From: Sycobia sp. Sy_11 | Taxonomy: Eukaryota; Arthropoda; Insecta; Hymenoptera; Epichrysomallidae | Direction: 5' to 3' | Assembly: GCA_018907035.1 (NCBI GenBank) | Contig: JACCIC010000003.1 | Span: 1,149,501-1,213,500, forward strand | DNA length: 64,000 bases | Shown: piece by piece, positions 26,736 through 38,276 of the stretch | How the letters are laid out: each line of letters starts with the position of its first letter | Position numbering within the stretch: position 1 is the first letter of the stretch | Notes under the pieces: model-generated | The model's input: only the letters and a program-made list of their open reading frames with translations | Databases searched by the model: none | Told to the model about the DNA's origin: nothing | Made by a program: the position numbers and the translations under genes

Positions 26736-27333
26736 CTAAAAATCATTATTCTCAATGGACGTTTTTTATAACTATTTGTATAATGAAAATACAACAAACA
26801 CTCGAACAGCGGATGCAACCTTTAAATCAATAGTTTAAAATATTTCCAACTCAATTGCCACGAAGACATCGATAAATAATCTTATGTATAAAACTAATTT
26901 TATGTAAAATCTTTTGCAACGGGGAGAAGAACCAAAATGTAAAAAAATGTCTAAAATAAGAAAATAAGGAATATTTATAATTATGTCTTAATAGCCCTTA
27001 ATAATATAAGTACGTCTCAGTTTACAGTGAGAAAATATGATTTACAAGCTAATAAAAGGAAAAACGTTGAACGTCTTTGCTATGTTTGTCTAGAATATTC
27101 CATATGTAACATGATGAGATCGAAATTTTTTGTTGAACCACGGATATGAATTTTTTTTTTCATAATCTAGAATCATAAAAGAAAATAAATTTTAAAAATA
27201 TTCATGCAGCATAAGAATTTGAATAAAACTTAAAAATAATTGTAAAACATATTTATAAATTACATAGGAATTCATATTTTACTTAAAAGCAAAAATTAAA
27301 TACATCTTTTTTATTTTTAAATGTTACAACTAG

Positions 27334-27523
27334 GTCAATCCAATTTTCTAAAAATTTTGCGTTTGGGAAAAATGTGGAATTCGAGAATTACGATTTAGTG
27401 AATAACGGCTTTGGGGATCATAGTCTTGGGAATAATGGTTTTGGCTCTGGTGGATCCTCATCCGATGAAATGTCTAACAAAACTGTTTCAAAAACAGAAT
27501 TCTCAGCCCCTACATTATTATAG
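27334..27523 (+). CDS. Candidate 3' exon of a Gly/Asn/Phe-repeat protein, copy 2
   Basis: After a possible acceptor (CAACTAG before 27334) the + frame stays open to a TAG at 27521. It encodes about 62 residues containing NNGFGDHSLGNNGFGSGG and then a Ser/Asp/Glu-rich tail ending SAPTLL. About 49 bp (27400-27448) match the - strand of 26657-26705 at roughly 80 percent by eye, so the two copies form an inverted pair about 700 bp apart. The C-terminal tails differ. A longer frame in another phase (27411-27707) overlaps it and has no recognisable motif. Confidence 0.35.
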
Positions 27524-28894
27524 AAAACAAATTGGAAAACCTCGCTGCGTAGTAGTCTCAGAGAAATATGAGAAAGAGTTGAAGCGCCGACAATTAAAGT
27601 ATCTGCAATGCACATTATTACAAAGGGTAGCAACGCAGATTGTAATTGAGTGGACTAGATGGAGGACTGGCCGAAAAAAGTCCACGTTAGGGAGAACGCA
27701 GAAATAGAGAATACGCGAAAAACCACCGATGCCACTGATGATTCAGGAGATACTGTAATAGAAAAATTGTTTGCTCTCATGATTATTATATAATACCGCC
27801 ACACACCGACGATGCTTCAAGGGACCCCGAGGTGCAAAAATTCTTTAAATATCGAAATCTCATATGCAGAGACGAGAAACACATTTTCGATATTGGGGAA
27901 AATGCCCATTCGGAAAAAATAATTGGAAAAAATACCGCTAACTATTGAATAGAATCAAAATTACGTATAGAAGCTGTATTATTTATTACTAAAATAAATT
28001 AATAAATATATACTCATGTCGTAACTAACGAAACTCTATCTTTATTCGTAGAGCTATATTGTAGACCTAGCGCTAATAAAAGAGTTTCCATTCGATTTGA
28101 AAACTGCCTTACGCAACTTCTAACGCATCTCGGTATTAGTCGTGTAAATTACCTCCAAGTCATATTATAATGCGTAAGATAAAAAGCTGATTATGAAGAA
28201 TCATTTGCGGTGGCAATCAGAGTTGCATAAAACTGACTCCGAACATTCATTAACAAAATATTGATAATGCATAAACTCTGCAATACAATAATCATCTTAT
28301 TGTTTTTTTGAGTCAAATATTATCTAGCTATTTTGGATAAAATTAAAGACGCGGATTGCGCGCGAAAGAAATTGAGCATTTCTTTTTATTTTTGTATCCA
28401 CTAGACTATTGGAGAATTCAATATAATATGCGATTCTAGCGGAAAGGAAAAGAACAAAAACATGTGCATAGGGGCTCTGGAAGTATGCTGAAATATTACT
28501 TAGATCATTCAAATTTCGGAGTTATTTAAACATTTGTTTAAAAAAATTTTAATTTACCGGAATACATCAAAGTGAAGTATAAGAAATGTTAAAGCAGAAG
28601 TAAGAATGTAAAAAAGCTTTATGGCTCTTCATATAATCAAAAGGGGTTTCGAAAGATATACTGCTGTAAAGTAAGTTCATTTTCTAAAGAACTTTAATAG
28701 TAATTTAAGTTTTCATTGTATTTCCGAACCTGTAGCTTCTAAAATTTATTTTATGATATTAAAATGTTAAAAGAAAAACCTAACGAATGGATCAAAATAA
28801 TGAAAATTAGTCATTTACCATTAATATCATAGATATGTTCATAAATGAATGCATGTATTATAATTATTTAAAGAATTCAATCTATTTCTGTGTT
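27524..28894. other. AT-rich DNA, no gene seen
   Basis: A Lys/Arg/Gln-rich frame continues to 27707 in another phase, but no motif is recognised. The rest has only short frames. The right edge meets the gypsy LTR. Confidence 0.5.
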
Positions 28895-29102
28895 TGTTAG
28901 AGTGTAATAACTCTAATGTTTAAATAAGGCGCCGCCAGGATAAATAAACAAATACTAAGCGTCTTAATTAAGAGTATATGGAAAACAAAGGTTTTACGTT
29001 CTCGTCTCACCTAACTGTACTTTTCGCTCATTACGAAACCTATACACATACACTCTCGCATACACAATACACTAACTTCAATATATAACATTATCTATAA
29101 CA
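28895..29102 (-). repeat. Gypsy 3' LTR
   Basis: On the - strand the segment starts TGTTATAG and ends CTCTAACA, giving the TGTTA...TAACA termini typical of LTRs. It is 208 bp long. Directly before it (- sense) lies a purine-rich AGGGTGG string suited to a polypurine tract, and before that a perfect hairpin TGTTTG-AGGG-CAAACA (29121-29136). It follows the integrase C-terminal frame by about 290 bp. Confidence 0.7.
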
Positions 29103-29199
29103 TTCGACCACCCTGGAAATTGTTTGCCCTCAAACAATAGTCTTTGCTTTTATTATACTTTAATGTATTTTTACATTCATATAAATACAGATATAAAAG

Positions 29200-29200
<1 letters not shown>

Positions 29201-29246
<46 letters not shown>
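29201..29246. repeat. (TA)n microsatellite inside the gypsy remnant
   Basis: About 23 TA units lie between the LTR and the integrase C-terminal frame. Confidence 0.97.
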
Positions 29247-29248
<2 letters not shown>

Positions 29249-29392
29249 TATTTTATTCAAACAATAATAAAATGGTAATATTAAGAATATTCAGTTTATA
29301 GACTTAATGTAACGGTAGCATAATACTACAATGATAAATCGGTCCATATTAAAGTTACACAGTAATTTACAATTATAATTCTTTCATAAAAA

Positions 29393-30480
29393 CTAGTACA
29401 CTCCGTGAAAATGTTTTACTTTCCGCTCGCGCTTACTACTTACGGGTTCATTTGAATTTATTTGATTTTTGCTATATTTTTTATTACTTTCGGTGGAAGC
29501 GATCAATTGCTCACATTCGCTTTCGTTGTCAGTATCTGTTCCTTTTTCGTTTTCAATGTTATTGCCTCGCCAGATTTTTATTTGACTGATATGTACGGTT
29601 GTTGTACGCGCATTTGTATCGGAACTTGTTAATTTCTTTATTGTATATGTATCAGAGCGTAAACTTTGAACTATGACCATAGGCCCTTTAAATTTCGACT
29701 ACAACTTACATGATTCGACCATCGCGGTAGGATTAGTTTTAATAAATACTGTATAACATAATTGATATTTAATTTTTTTATAACGATTTTTATCGTACCT
29801 GTCTTTATATTATTATTGGTTTTTCACAATTACGTAACATTTATTAGCCTGAATTGCTGTGGGTAATGAATATTTTTCACAATCGACTGTTAGGTTACGC
29901 GTTAAGCCTTCGCCGAATCGCGGTAAATATCGACGAAGCGCCTTAAATGGAGTTGTACCAGTTGATTTTCAAATTGTCGCGTTAAGATAATTTTCGATAT
30001 TCTTCAGGTGATTATTCCCAGCGGCTTCACATGTCGAAATTACATTAGTAAACATCGCGGGTAAAATTGTTCCGTTTAAACGTTCGACCAAACCGTTGGC
30101 CTGCGGATGACGACTTCAATTAAGGGTGCGTTTGATCCCATGTTTTTCGCAAAATTTTTCAAATAACTCTGGTTAAACGCTGTTCCACTATCCAATATAA
30201 TTCTTACTGGCACCGAAGGAACGTATAAAGTTTTCAATTTGTTTATCGTAGTTACGGATTTAACATCCTTGACCGCGAATAACTGAGCAAATTTTGTCAA
30301 GTTGTCTATGATAGCTAATATATATTTAGTATTTTTGCTCGTGGATAAAAAAGATCCCAAATGATCAACGTGTATTATCTCGAGTGGACGTTTTCCGGAA
30401 GGTGTAGGATGTAATTAACCTTCACCTTGGCCTCTTTTGCTTTTTGCCAATATGCATTCTACACAGCTTTTAATTTGAAT
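29393..30480 (-). pseudogene. Gypsy integrase, broken
   Basis: The zinc-binding region is partly kept: LEKTLARV, YYYFPKKR and CVEC lie near 30430-30600, but the second histidine appears lost. The catalytic core follows. HVDHLG (about 30370) carries the first Asp, NLTKF follows, and LDSGTAF (about 30185) carries the second Asp. GLVERLNGTIL (about 30065-30095) carries the Glu in a different frame, so there is a frameshift near 30110. The C-terminal part (29393-29680) ends in TTVHISQIKIW, as in gypsy integrases just before the tail. In intact copies this enzyme inserts the cDNA into the chromosome; this copy cannot be active. Confidence 0.85.
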
Positions 30481-30599
30481 TTTAATAGATGTACGCTTTT
30501 TCGGAAAATAATAATATTCTTACACGCGCGCTAAAGTTTTTTCTAAACCGAAGTCGCTCACGCAGTCGTGATAACGCTCGGCCAAGAATTTTTTAATTG

Positions 30600-31620
30600 C
30601 CTTCGGTGCTACGAATACATGCCTTTCATCTTTTCCTACGGTAAGCTTTTTGTACATTAAACCATTAATAATGAATAATCAAGTATTTCCGATATTTCGC
30701 CTATTGTCCTATCGTTTGAGTCTTTTATTAATACGTTAATTTTCTTTAAAATATCCTTATCTTTTCTTTGAAACATCAAAATTTCATCTTCTCGTGTATT
30801 GATACTATAAACGCACTCGAGTTCGATTGAAATAACATTACCGCTATCCTTTTCGCTGACGCGTCTGTGTGCATTTCTGGTTTTAGGCTTTTAGATTGAA
30901 AATCAGTAACATTGGTTTAGACAGGAGTTTGTTATTTAATTCATCGAACGCACTCTCCGCCCCCTGATTCCATTGGAATTTTTTATCCTTTTTATTCAAT
31001 TCGGTCAACGCAGTATCTATTTTTGCGAATTGCGAAATGAATCGCCTGAACAAACTAGTTAAACTTAAGAAACGTCTAACTTCGTGCGTGTTTACCGGTC
31101 GTGCAAAATTTTTTATTGCTACTATTTTTTCTGTACCTGGCTCAATACTCCTTTGTCCTACTGTAAATTCTAAAAACTCGAAAGTTTTCATGCCGAATTT
31201 GCATTTTTAATTTTATTATTTTTAACCCGGCTTTATGTAATAATTGCTGCACGTATTCTAAATTACTTATAACTTCATCCCAATCTTCCCCGATTATACA
31301 CGAATCGTCGAAGTACGTTACTGCGATCTTTCTAACGCTGCGCGCATAACTTTAGACCGAACATCGCTCTAGTAAACTCTCCGGTTTGCGTTTCTGTTAT
31401 AAACGCGGTTTTCTCTTTTGTGGCTACCGTTAATGGTACCTGCAAGTAACCTTGTGCGAGGTCCATAATAACAAATGTTTTCGCTTTACACAAGGTTTCG
31501 GGAAAATCGTCGAAGTTTGGGATGAGTAAACTCATTTGTCTCGTATCTTTATTTAACTGTCTATAATCCACTACCATGCGCGGCGTACCATCCTTTTTCG
31601 TACAATAAACGCGGGAATCG
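30600..31620 (-). pseudogene. Gypsy reverse transcriptase and RNase H region, broken
   Basis: The palm begins in 31332-31577 with VVDYRQLN and IMDLAQGYLQVPL, which holds the first catalytic Asp. The second catalytic box reads TYFDD near 31305, in another frame. The thumb and connection follow in 30883-31191, with FLSLTSLFRRFI, KKDKKFQWN and LLSKPMLLIF. The RNase H part, to about 30600, is too decayed to read residue by residue. Frameshifts separate all three blocks. In a complete element this enzyme copies the RNA into cDNA in the cytoplasmic particle. Confidence 0.85.
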
Positions 31621-31999
31621 AGAATCGTGAGTTTGTCTCCGTAATAATCACAGCTTTCTTTCCGTCAGTAATGATTTTATCTAAATCATCCCTATACTGC
31701 GCATTTCATCGGTAAGGTTTCGAAGCCAATGGCTTGCTTTCCTCCTGAAGCTCTATATTCATTATAGTTAATTTTGTATAGCCCAATTCCACAAAGTTTT
31801 TTCTACACAATCACAATACTTTAATAGGAGCGACGCTAATTGATTTATTTGCTTATCGTTTATATCTGATTCGACGTGAACTTCATCGACTGTAATTTTC
31901 TCTGTACGTTCTTCTAACATGAGTACCTCTTCCAGCCTTAAAATCTTCTCGTTTAATTTTTCGCTTACACGAATACGGCTTTTAGTTTTTTTCGAAATT

Positions 32000-32569
32000 C
32001 ATTATCGGCATATCTATATTGTTATTGTCGATTTTTACGTTGATAAAATTTATTGTTTCGGGCTCGTGAATCTATTGTAATGCGCTATTGGATCAATATT
32101 TATTCTTAGAATGTCACTGTGGATTTGGGAAAAAATTAAGTTATTACCTACACGCGTATAGCTAATGTCCTCAGCCTCGGTAAATGTTCTTCCTAAAATA
32201 ACATCGTAACCCTACGCGTCATACGACATGATTCTACGTCGCATTAGTTTCGCACGCAGCTGTTTGAGTTTAATTGCTTCTTCTACAAAATCGACTGATT
32301 TTACTATATTTTTACCGAAACGTTCCAAGACAGATTCTTTTCGATTTATTATAAGGTTATTGTTAAGCATGACTGATGCCTTTATGGTTCATATGGATGC
32401 TGCTATGGATATCTATCTGCGCTAGCGTTTCTACATCGCGAATTTCAATTTTTCGTAAGAATTTTCCGATAGCTGTTCCCGGTTTAAGGTTATCAACAAC
32501 TTTAACTTCTTCTATCGCGGTACCACTATATCTAAATGGTGCGTAAGATTTTGCGGCTATATGCCTCAA
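32000..32569 (-). pseudogene. Gypsy protease-like region, decayed
   Basis: The frame at 32363-32569 contains ETLAQIDIHSSI, aligned by position with the ALIDTGSSI type of aspartic protease active site, with the DTG now DIH. Further on, in another frame, DVILGRTF (about 32195) resembles the ILGRDFL strand of retropepsins. Its place just upstream of reverse transcriptase supports the reading. Assignment is tentative. Confidence 0.5.
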
Positions 32570-33199
32570 TTTTTCGTATTTATTACTTGATTTTGAATTT
32601 TGGAGGTGTGCACTGCGTCGCTGTTTGTATGACTGGTGCCGCTGCTGTTTGCTGGACCTGAAAGCGATGCTAGACTAAACTGTTTCAAAATTCGTGTTAC
32701 GATCTTCAATTATTTCGATGTCAGCGCTTTGGAGTGGCAGAAAATTTATAAGAATGCAAGCACATCCACTTCTATAGGCTAAATTGCGTTTAATGAACTT
32801 ATTTTAAAAATTTAATCTACTGTATTTATTTAACACTTCCATGAAGATTATAGAACCATTTCTTCTGAAAGATCGTTCAATGCATCGATGGCGGTGTGTT
32901 TGAATTTGTGGCGGCCATGTCGCTTGCACCGAGACACAGGGTTTAAAGAGAACTCGATCACGCCTCGGCACTAGGATTATGAACAGCCGCTGCACAGATG
33001 GCCCGCCAGTCAAGAGACAGCGAGGCATGCAAATAACTGTCTGATCCTTAGATTTATTGGTCCCAGGTAATTAACAAATGTTCCCTTGCCCACAAATGGT
33101 TTTCACGGCAAGATTTAAGCACTTGGTCTGCAGCCTCGATCACGGGACGACCTGTCTCCCGACCGGTCCGCGCAAGCAACCGACACAGCAGTTTTACCG

Positions 33200-34900
33200 C
33201 GATTGAGTTAACCTCTTTACTTGCAGTAGTTTTAGGAATAATAAAGTGTATGTTTCATATATTTATTTATCGTGTAATCAATTATGTATTATTATTACCA
33301 TACTAATGGCACCATAAATTCTTATTCATATTTATTTATGTCATTTTTCGAGAAAAATACTGTAGATAAAAAATGCATAGAATACAAAAGACTAATTGTA
33401 ATTTACTATATTTGCTTCAAATATTTTAACTAAATTGTTAAAGTTTTCCTATTTTTCGAGATAAATGCGAAAAATCATTTTTGTTATCTTCAACAACAAA
33501 CTTCAATTTCCGTCGAAAACAACAATGATCCTCGTAATCAGCACCTCAAAAAACCTATGTTTACAAATTTTTATGAATATTAAGAGTGATTATTTTTTGG
33601 AAGTACACGCACTAACTAAAAAGATCTTCATCTTAACCTGAGATGGAATCCCATCTAATGAGCACTGGTACATTGCGTAAAAACTGTTCACAGTTTTCAA
33701 ACGTGCATTAAATCTGTGTGTATGGCTTTTACAGCTTATTTTCAATCCGTGAGTGTGAACAATTATATTTGAGACACCCTGTATATAAAGAACAAATAAG
33801 AAGAAGAAAACCAAACAGCGAAGGGCGACAGAGCGGAGGAAGAACGAATAAGAGAAACCGAACGAATGTTTCTAATGCTTGGTGGACCTTAGTTACATTC
33901 AAGAGTTTCTATCCGTTTTGTATCTATGATAAAAATTTTATAAAACTCGGCACATCGCTAATAATAACTATAAACATTATGAAATTAAAATTTCAAAATA
34001 GTTCGTTGATTATTAATCAAGATATTAGTTAATTTTAAATTGTATTTTCAACCCGGAGGCTTATGAAGAATAACAGTTTTGTCGGCTGCATTTACATAAT
34101 GCAATAAAGTAAAATAAAAAAAAAATTAATAATACTGACAACATTTGATCACGTTTATTATCAAAACTATGGCATAGCGTATATATATTATAGGAGAATT
34201 TGCACGTTGCTGTCAGATTAACTATAATACAAAAAAAAAGATCAGGCTAAGATTCCGGGCCAATTATCGATGAATTTCTATTTTTCTTTTGAGAGTATTT
34301 TGATTTTGTCTCGTTGATGATTACAAAATATGTCTGAAAATATCGCAGATATTGCCACAGGTTGGACAATTTTGATCGATTGTTTTGATAATGTAACTAT
34401 AATATACCAATAACTTGATTGCTTTATAAAAAAACAATGATTAATACTAAACATTTCTTTGCACTTTTATCTATCATTTAAGCAAAATAATATTTCGAAG
34501 TATTTAAAGAACAGAAAAAATTTATTTTTTATTATTTGTATATTAAAAAACTTTGATGAACAATACATGGCAGACAGTTCTCTAGCTTTATTATAAATCA
34601 TCCACTGGTTAACCAACGTCTTTTTAACAAGATAACTCTCAGAAACCTAAAATTATTTAACATTCATCATAGACGATCATACATCAATAACAGGTTATTA
34701 GTGAAAAAAATATCTTGACAATAGGTTACAGATACAAATTACGTAAGCTTAATGATCGTTGAATACATACATATACTTTCATATTTTAAATTTGTTTCAT
34801 TAGTCGTTAGCTTATTTTACGTACATTGAATTTGGTTATAATATGATATCATATCATAATTTATAAAGACAAAGCCTTTTTTCTTTGTACATAATAAATA
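33200..34900. other. AT-rich DNA with one possible element edge, no gene seen
   Basis: GAGACACCCTGTATA near 33771-33785 resembles the ACAGGGTGTCTC termini common in arthropod DNA repeats, but no partner end was found. Frames at 33590-33814 (-) and 33718-34032 (+) overlap antisense and show no motif. Confidence 0.45.
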
Positions 34901-34904
34901 AGAA

Positions 34905-35985
34905 AACTACGGAACTGATTTCTCTGAAATTCGAAATATATACTCTATATTATCTTCGAAGAACATAGGCTATGTTTTATGTTGAAAATTATGTTACTTT
35001 CATCAATAATTTATCCGCGCATACATTACAAGCGGCGTATTATAATTTGGTCCAGATAAGAAACCGTGTTCGGTGGCGACTCCATATATTGTGCACATAA
35101 TAAAGTAGTAGAGTGCGTATGCGCAGTTAACGCTCTTAGCAGTTAGTTCTCTAAGCAGCCAGTAGATGGCGACTTGAATTATCTCGAATATCAACTCGAT
35201 CAATTCTATCAACTCTATCAAGTCCATCAACTCTACTGGCCAGCCATTTGAACGATCATATCCAACTTTGGGATGAGTATCCTAAAGAAGGTGTGATTAT
35301 ACACTGAGCGAAAAGAAACGTTAGCATTACTTAAGTAACTTTGGTAAAATGCTTCACGAACTCACCACGTTAGCGTTACGGAGGACTCATGTAGTTTTCA
35401 ATTGAGTTTTCTGCCAACATGGTTTCTGTTTATATACCAAGAATAATAACATATGATATATACATATAAATATACATATATAAATATCACTATTTACTTA
35501 CTGGCTCTTTTTCATGTTATTACTCTTTCGTTTATTATTATATTTACTTATATAAAACAAATTGCACATACTCTACTACATTATTTATTTAAAACAAAAT
35601 TCTGATAAAATTTGTCTATATCTTTATAAATAAATAAAATAAATCATTTGGTTAGGTTTTATTTATATTTATATTAGGTTAGGTATTATATTCTACTGTG
35701 AGCAACACTGTTAAAACTTAAAACTACATCACTCCTCGCGTCGATTTTACGTGATACGAGTTACATAATTACTCACGTAGAATCTACTTGACTTTTAGGT
35801 TACCATAACGCTTCTTTTCGCTCAGTGTAGTCGGTATTAGCCTTTTTGTTCTTGATGTTAATCTGACATTTCTATTACCTTGGATATCTTTTAAAGATTT
35901 TATTTTTTCTTATGTAATAAAATTACGCTCTCTCTCTCTCTCAAAAAGGTGTCATTTTGTAACTAATTTGCTTTTTCCTTCAATT
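34905..35985 (-). repeat. Dispersed repeat family, copy A, carrying a TIR insertion
   Basis: On the - strand this copy matches 53545-53990 (+) over several blocks. They are AAGATAATAT with its TATATTT flank, CGCCATCTACTGG, CTTTAGGATA, ATCCCAAAGTTGGATAT, GTCAGATTAAC, GAACAAAAA and a GA-rich patch. Copy A carries the 526-bp TIR element at 35302-35827 that copy B lacks. It has no coding capacity that I can see, and the family type is unknown. Confidence 0.75.
35302..35827. mobile_element. TIR element (MITE-like) with TA target duplication
   Basis: The left end reads CACTGAGCGAAAAGAAACGT (from 35302). The reverse complement of the right end (to 35827) reads CACTGAGCGAAAAGAAGCGT, continuing with TTA in both. 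TA flanks both sides (35300-35301 and 35828-35829). The interior has no transposase. The paralogous repeat copy at 53711-53720 has a single TA at the matching position and no element, which confirms the boundaries. A TA duplication fits a Tc1/mariner-type non-autonomous element. Confidence 0.88.
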
Positions 35986-35989
35986 TCGA

Positions 35990-38220
35990 TGTGCACCACT
36001 AATTAAATATTTGTGATATTTAAAATACGAAAAAATACGAAATATAGATATGATATATATACGGATTCTACGGGTAGTTTCGGTTTCGTATTCTATCATC
36101 GGCACATCAAATTCCCTATAGAAAAGGTGCCGAAACTCCTATATATCACGTTTTACCTCTCGGGCAAGAAACTCCCTATATAGATTTATACATAGGATAT
36201 TTTTTACATAGATATATTACTAAACAGTTTAATAGATCGGTTAAGTTATTATCTCGGTCGAAGCCGAAACGGGAGACGCTAATACTTTATAATTCTAATA
36301 CATGACTAAATAAATTCGAATTTTTATAACTGATATTAAATCGTAAATATAAAATTAACACTTTTTTACTACCGGAAATTGAATTTCTTGTACGCGTGTG
36401 TGTGTTTAATTCTCATTAAATACCTTTCCGATTATCGTAAGAAAATATAAACTTATAATTTTATTATAAATATCTTCATTTAAACTTATTAAAAGATTTA
36501 CTGCATTTTTTTAATTTTCTTTTTCAAAAAATTCATAATGTTTATCTATGATTTATAGAACCTTATGCAGTTGCAAAAATTGTTTTAAAGTAGAGAATCT
36601 TAATTTTCCTAGAATAACTTGAAACAGGGTTATTTTAAATAAAAAAAAAGATTTTATGAACAGATGACTGTATATCTAGTACCTCAAATAGATTTTAAAA
36701 GTATTTTAAATTAAAATATTGGAATTTTCAAATAATAAAAATGATTTCGTGAAAAAAAAACTAATACAAATTGCCAAATTTTAGGTAAATTTGAAAGCGG
36801 TCGTACATGAATTTGTGATAATAACTATTTAGAAATTAGGACAAACAATTTTGATTGATAATATTCATCCCGAGTATTTTATATAGAACGTATCAAAAAC
36901 ACCCAAGAACGCGAATGAACATAATAATTTGACGATCAATAAATAATTGTAATATTTTAATTTTTAAAAATAAATTTATTTGATTTCGTTATATAAAGGT
37001 CATTTCCATAGATATTTTGACTTTTCTCAAAAAAACCATATAAACAAAACTATTAAGAATTTTACTTCTTTTATAAAATGTACTAAGTAAAAAATATTGT
37101 ATATTATAATGTCTTAATAAGGGGCATTTGACCAAACGCCCAAACGCTGCGAAAAAATGAAAAAAATTTCAATTAAATCTATTTTTGTGCATACTCAAAA
37201 CATTTTAAGCTGGATCATTAACCTTTAGTTTGCCGTGAACTTTCCAATGGCCCTTTAAAAGTGGCCTAATTTTTAACTTGCATCATGTATCAACTACATA
37301 ACTATATACAAAGTTCATGTTAGAGTCTGAGTCTATATATAAGTTTTCCGGTAGTCTAAAGATTAATTATTACGATGTTGATTGTTAATTATTAAGATGT
37401 TGAATTTTCGCACATATATCAAATGATTATTAAAATATTGTTTTCAATTGTTGAAGATATATAATATAATTTCTTAAAATCCTTTTATATTTATTTATTC
37501 AACCACTTATACTATATCATAGACTCTGAGGTATGGTGGCATTAACTATTGTGTTTAAATCTGACCAAAAGCGTCGTAAAATTATTATAAGAATCGTTGC
37601 CCCGAAAGGAAGGTTGAAACTGGAGCTTCAGAGCTATTAAAGTTTTGTCCTTCGTCTACCTGAATTAATTTTTCAGGGTTCCACGGAAGCAGCTGATAAT
37701 TTTACAAGCTATTTAAAAAAATAATCATATAATTAAACAGACTGTCTTCACTTAAAAATAATGTTCATTCTTTAGTGTTATTATCTCATTTCATACTTTA
37801 GATTTTTTTATAAACCAAAATAGTTATAAAATTAGATATAAAGAATTCTATATGGATGTCACTTCATCTACTTTTTCTCACACCCAACACGCGCTACGAT
37901 TATAGTTTTTCCCATATAACATTTCACCGGAAATCCCCAAGATCATATTTTTCAGTTTCAGTCTATGTAGGTCAATGAAAAACTTTCATCTCGCCTTGCA
38001 TTCAAGATTCAAATGTTTAACTTTGAACTTTTATTCGGGCTCAGATGATATTCTTTTTCAAAGAAATTCTGTTTAATTGCATCTGTATTTTTTATGAATA
38101 TTCGATGAAATTTTTTTAGAATTTCGATAGCGCATTAGATATAATTATAGAAAATAAATAAATTCCACTATTTCTTAGCTTTTTCGCTAGAGTAATAATG
38201 CATGAGCTCTTTTTAAAAAA
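35990..38220. other. AT-rich DNA, no gene seen
   Basis: There is no open frame of interest. The stretch 36060-36260 contains recurrent GAAACTCC(C)TATA strings and a CTCGGTCGAAGCCGAAACGGG string. Related GAGGCGAAGCCGAGG wording recurs near 38930, perhaps from an unidentified dispersed repeat. Confidence 0.5.
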
Positions 38221-38221
38221 G

Positions 38222-38222
<1 letters not shown>

Positions 38223-38271
<49 letters not shown>
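38223..38271. repeat. (TA)n microsatellite
   Basis: About 24 TA units, flanked on both sides by AAAAGTA strings. Confidence 0.97.

Positions 38272-38274
<3 letters not shown>

Positions 38275-38276
<2 letters not shown>

Larger units (their letters stand above)
28895..33200 (-). mobile_element. Decayed Ty3/gypsy LTR retrotransposon
   Basis: The domain order read on the - strand is protease-like, reverse transcriptase, connection/RNase H region, integrase with zinc-binding and catalytic core, C-terminal domain, then LTR. Integrase after reverse transcriptase is the Ty3/gypsy order. All domains are broken by frameshifts and stops. No envelope-like frame follows integrase. A 3' LTR is recognisable, but no matching 5' LTR was seen between 32.6 and 35 kb, so the 5' end is truncated or rearranged. 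The 5' boundary near 33200 is approximate. The segment 32.6-33.2 kb may be gag-derived, but no zinc knuckle is visible. Confidence 0.85.
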
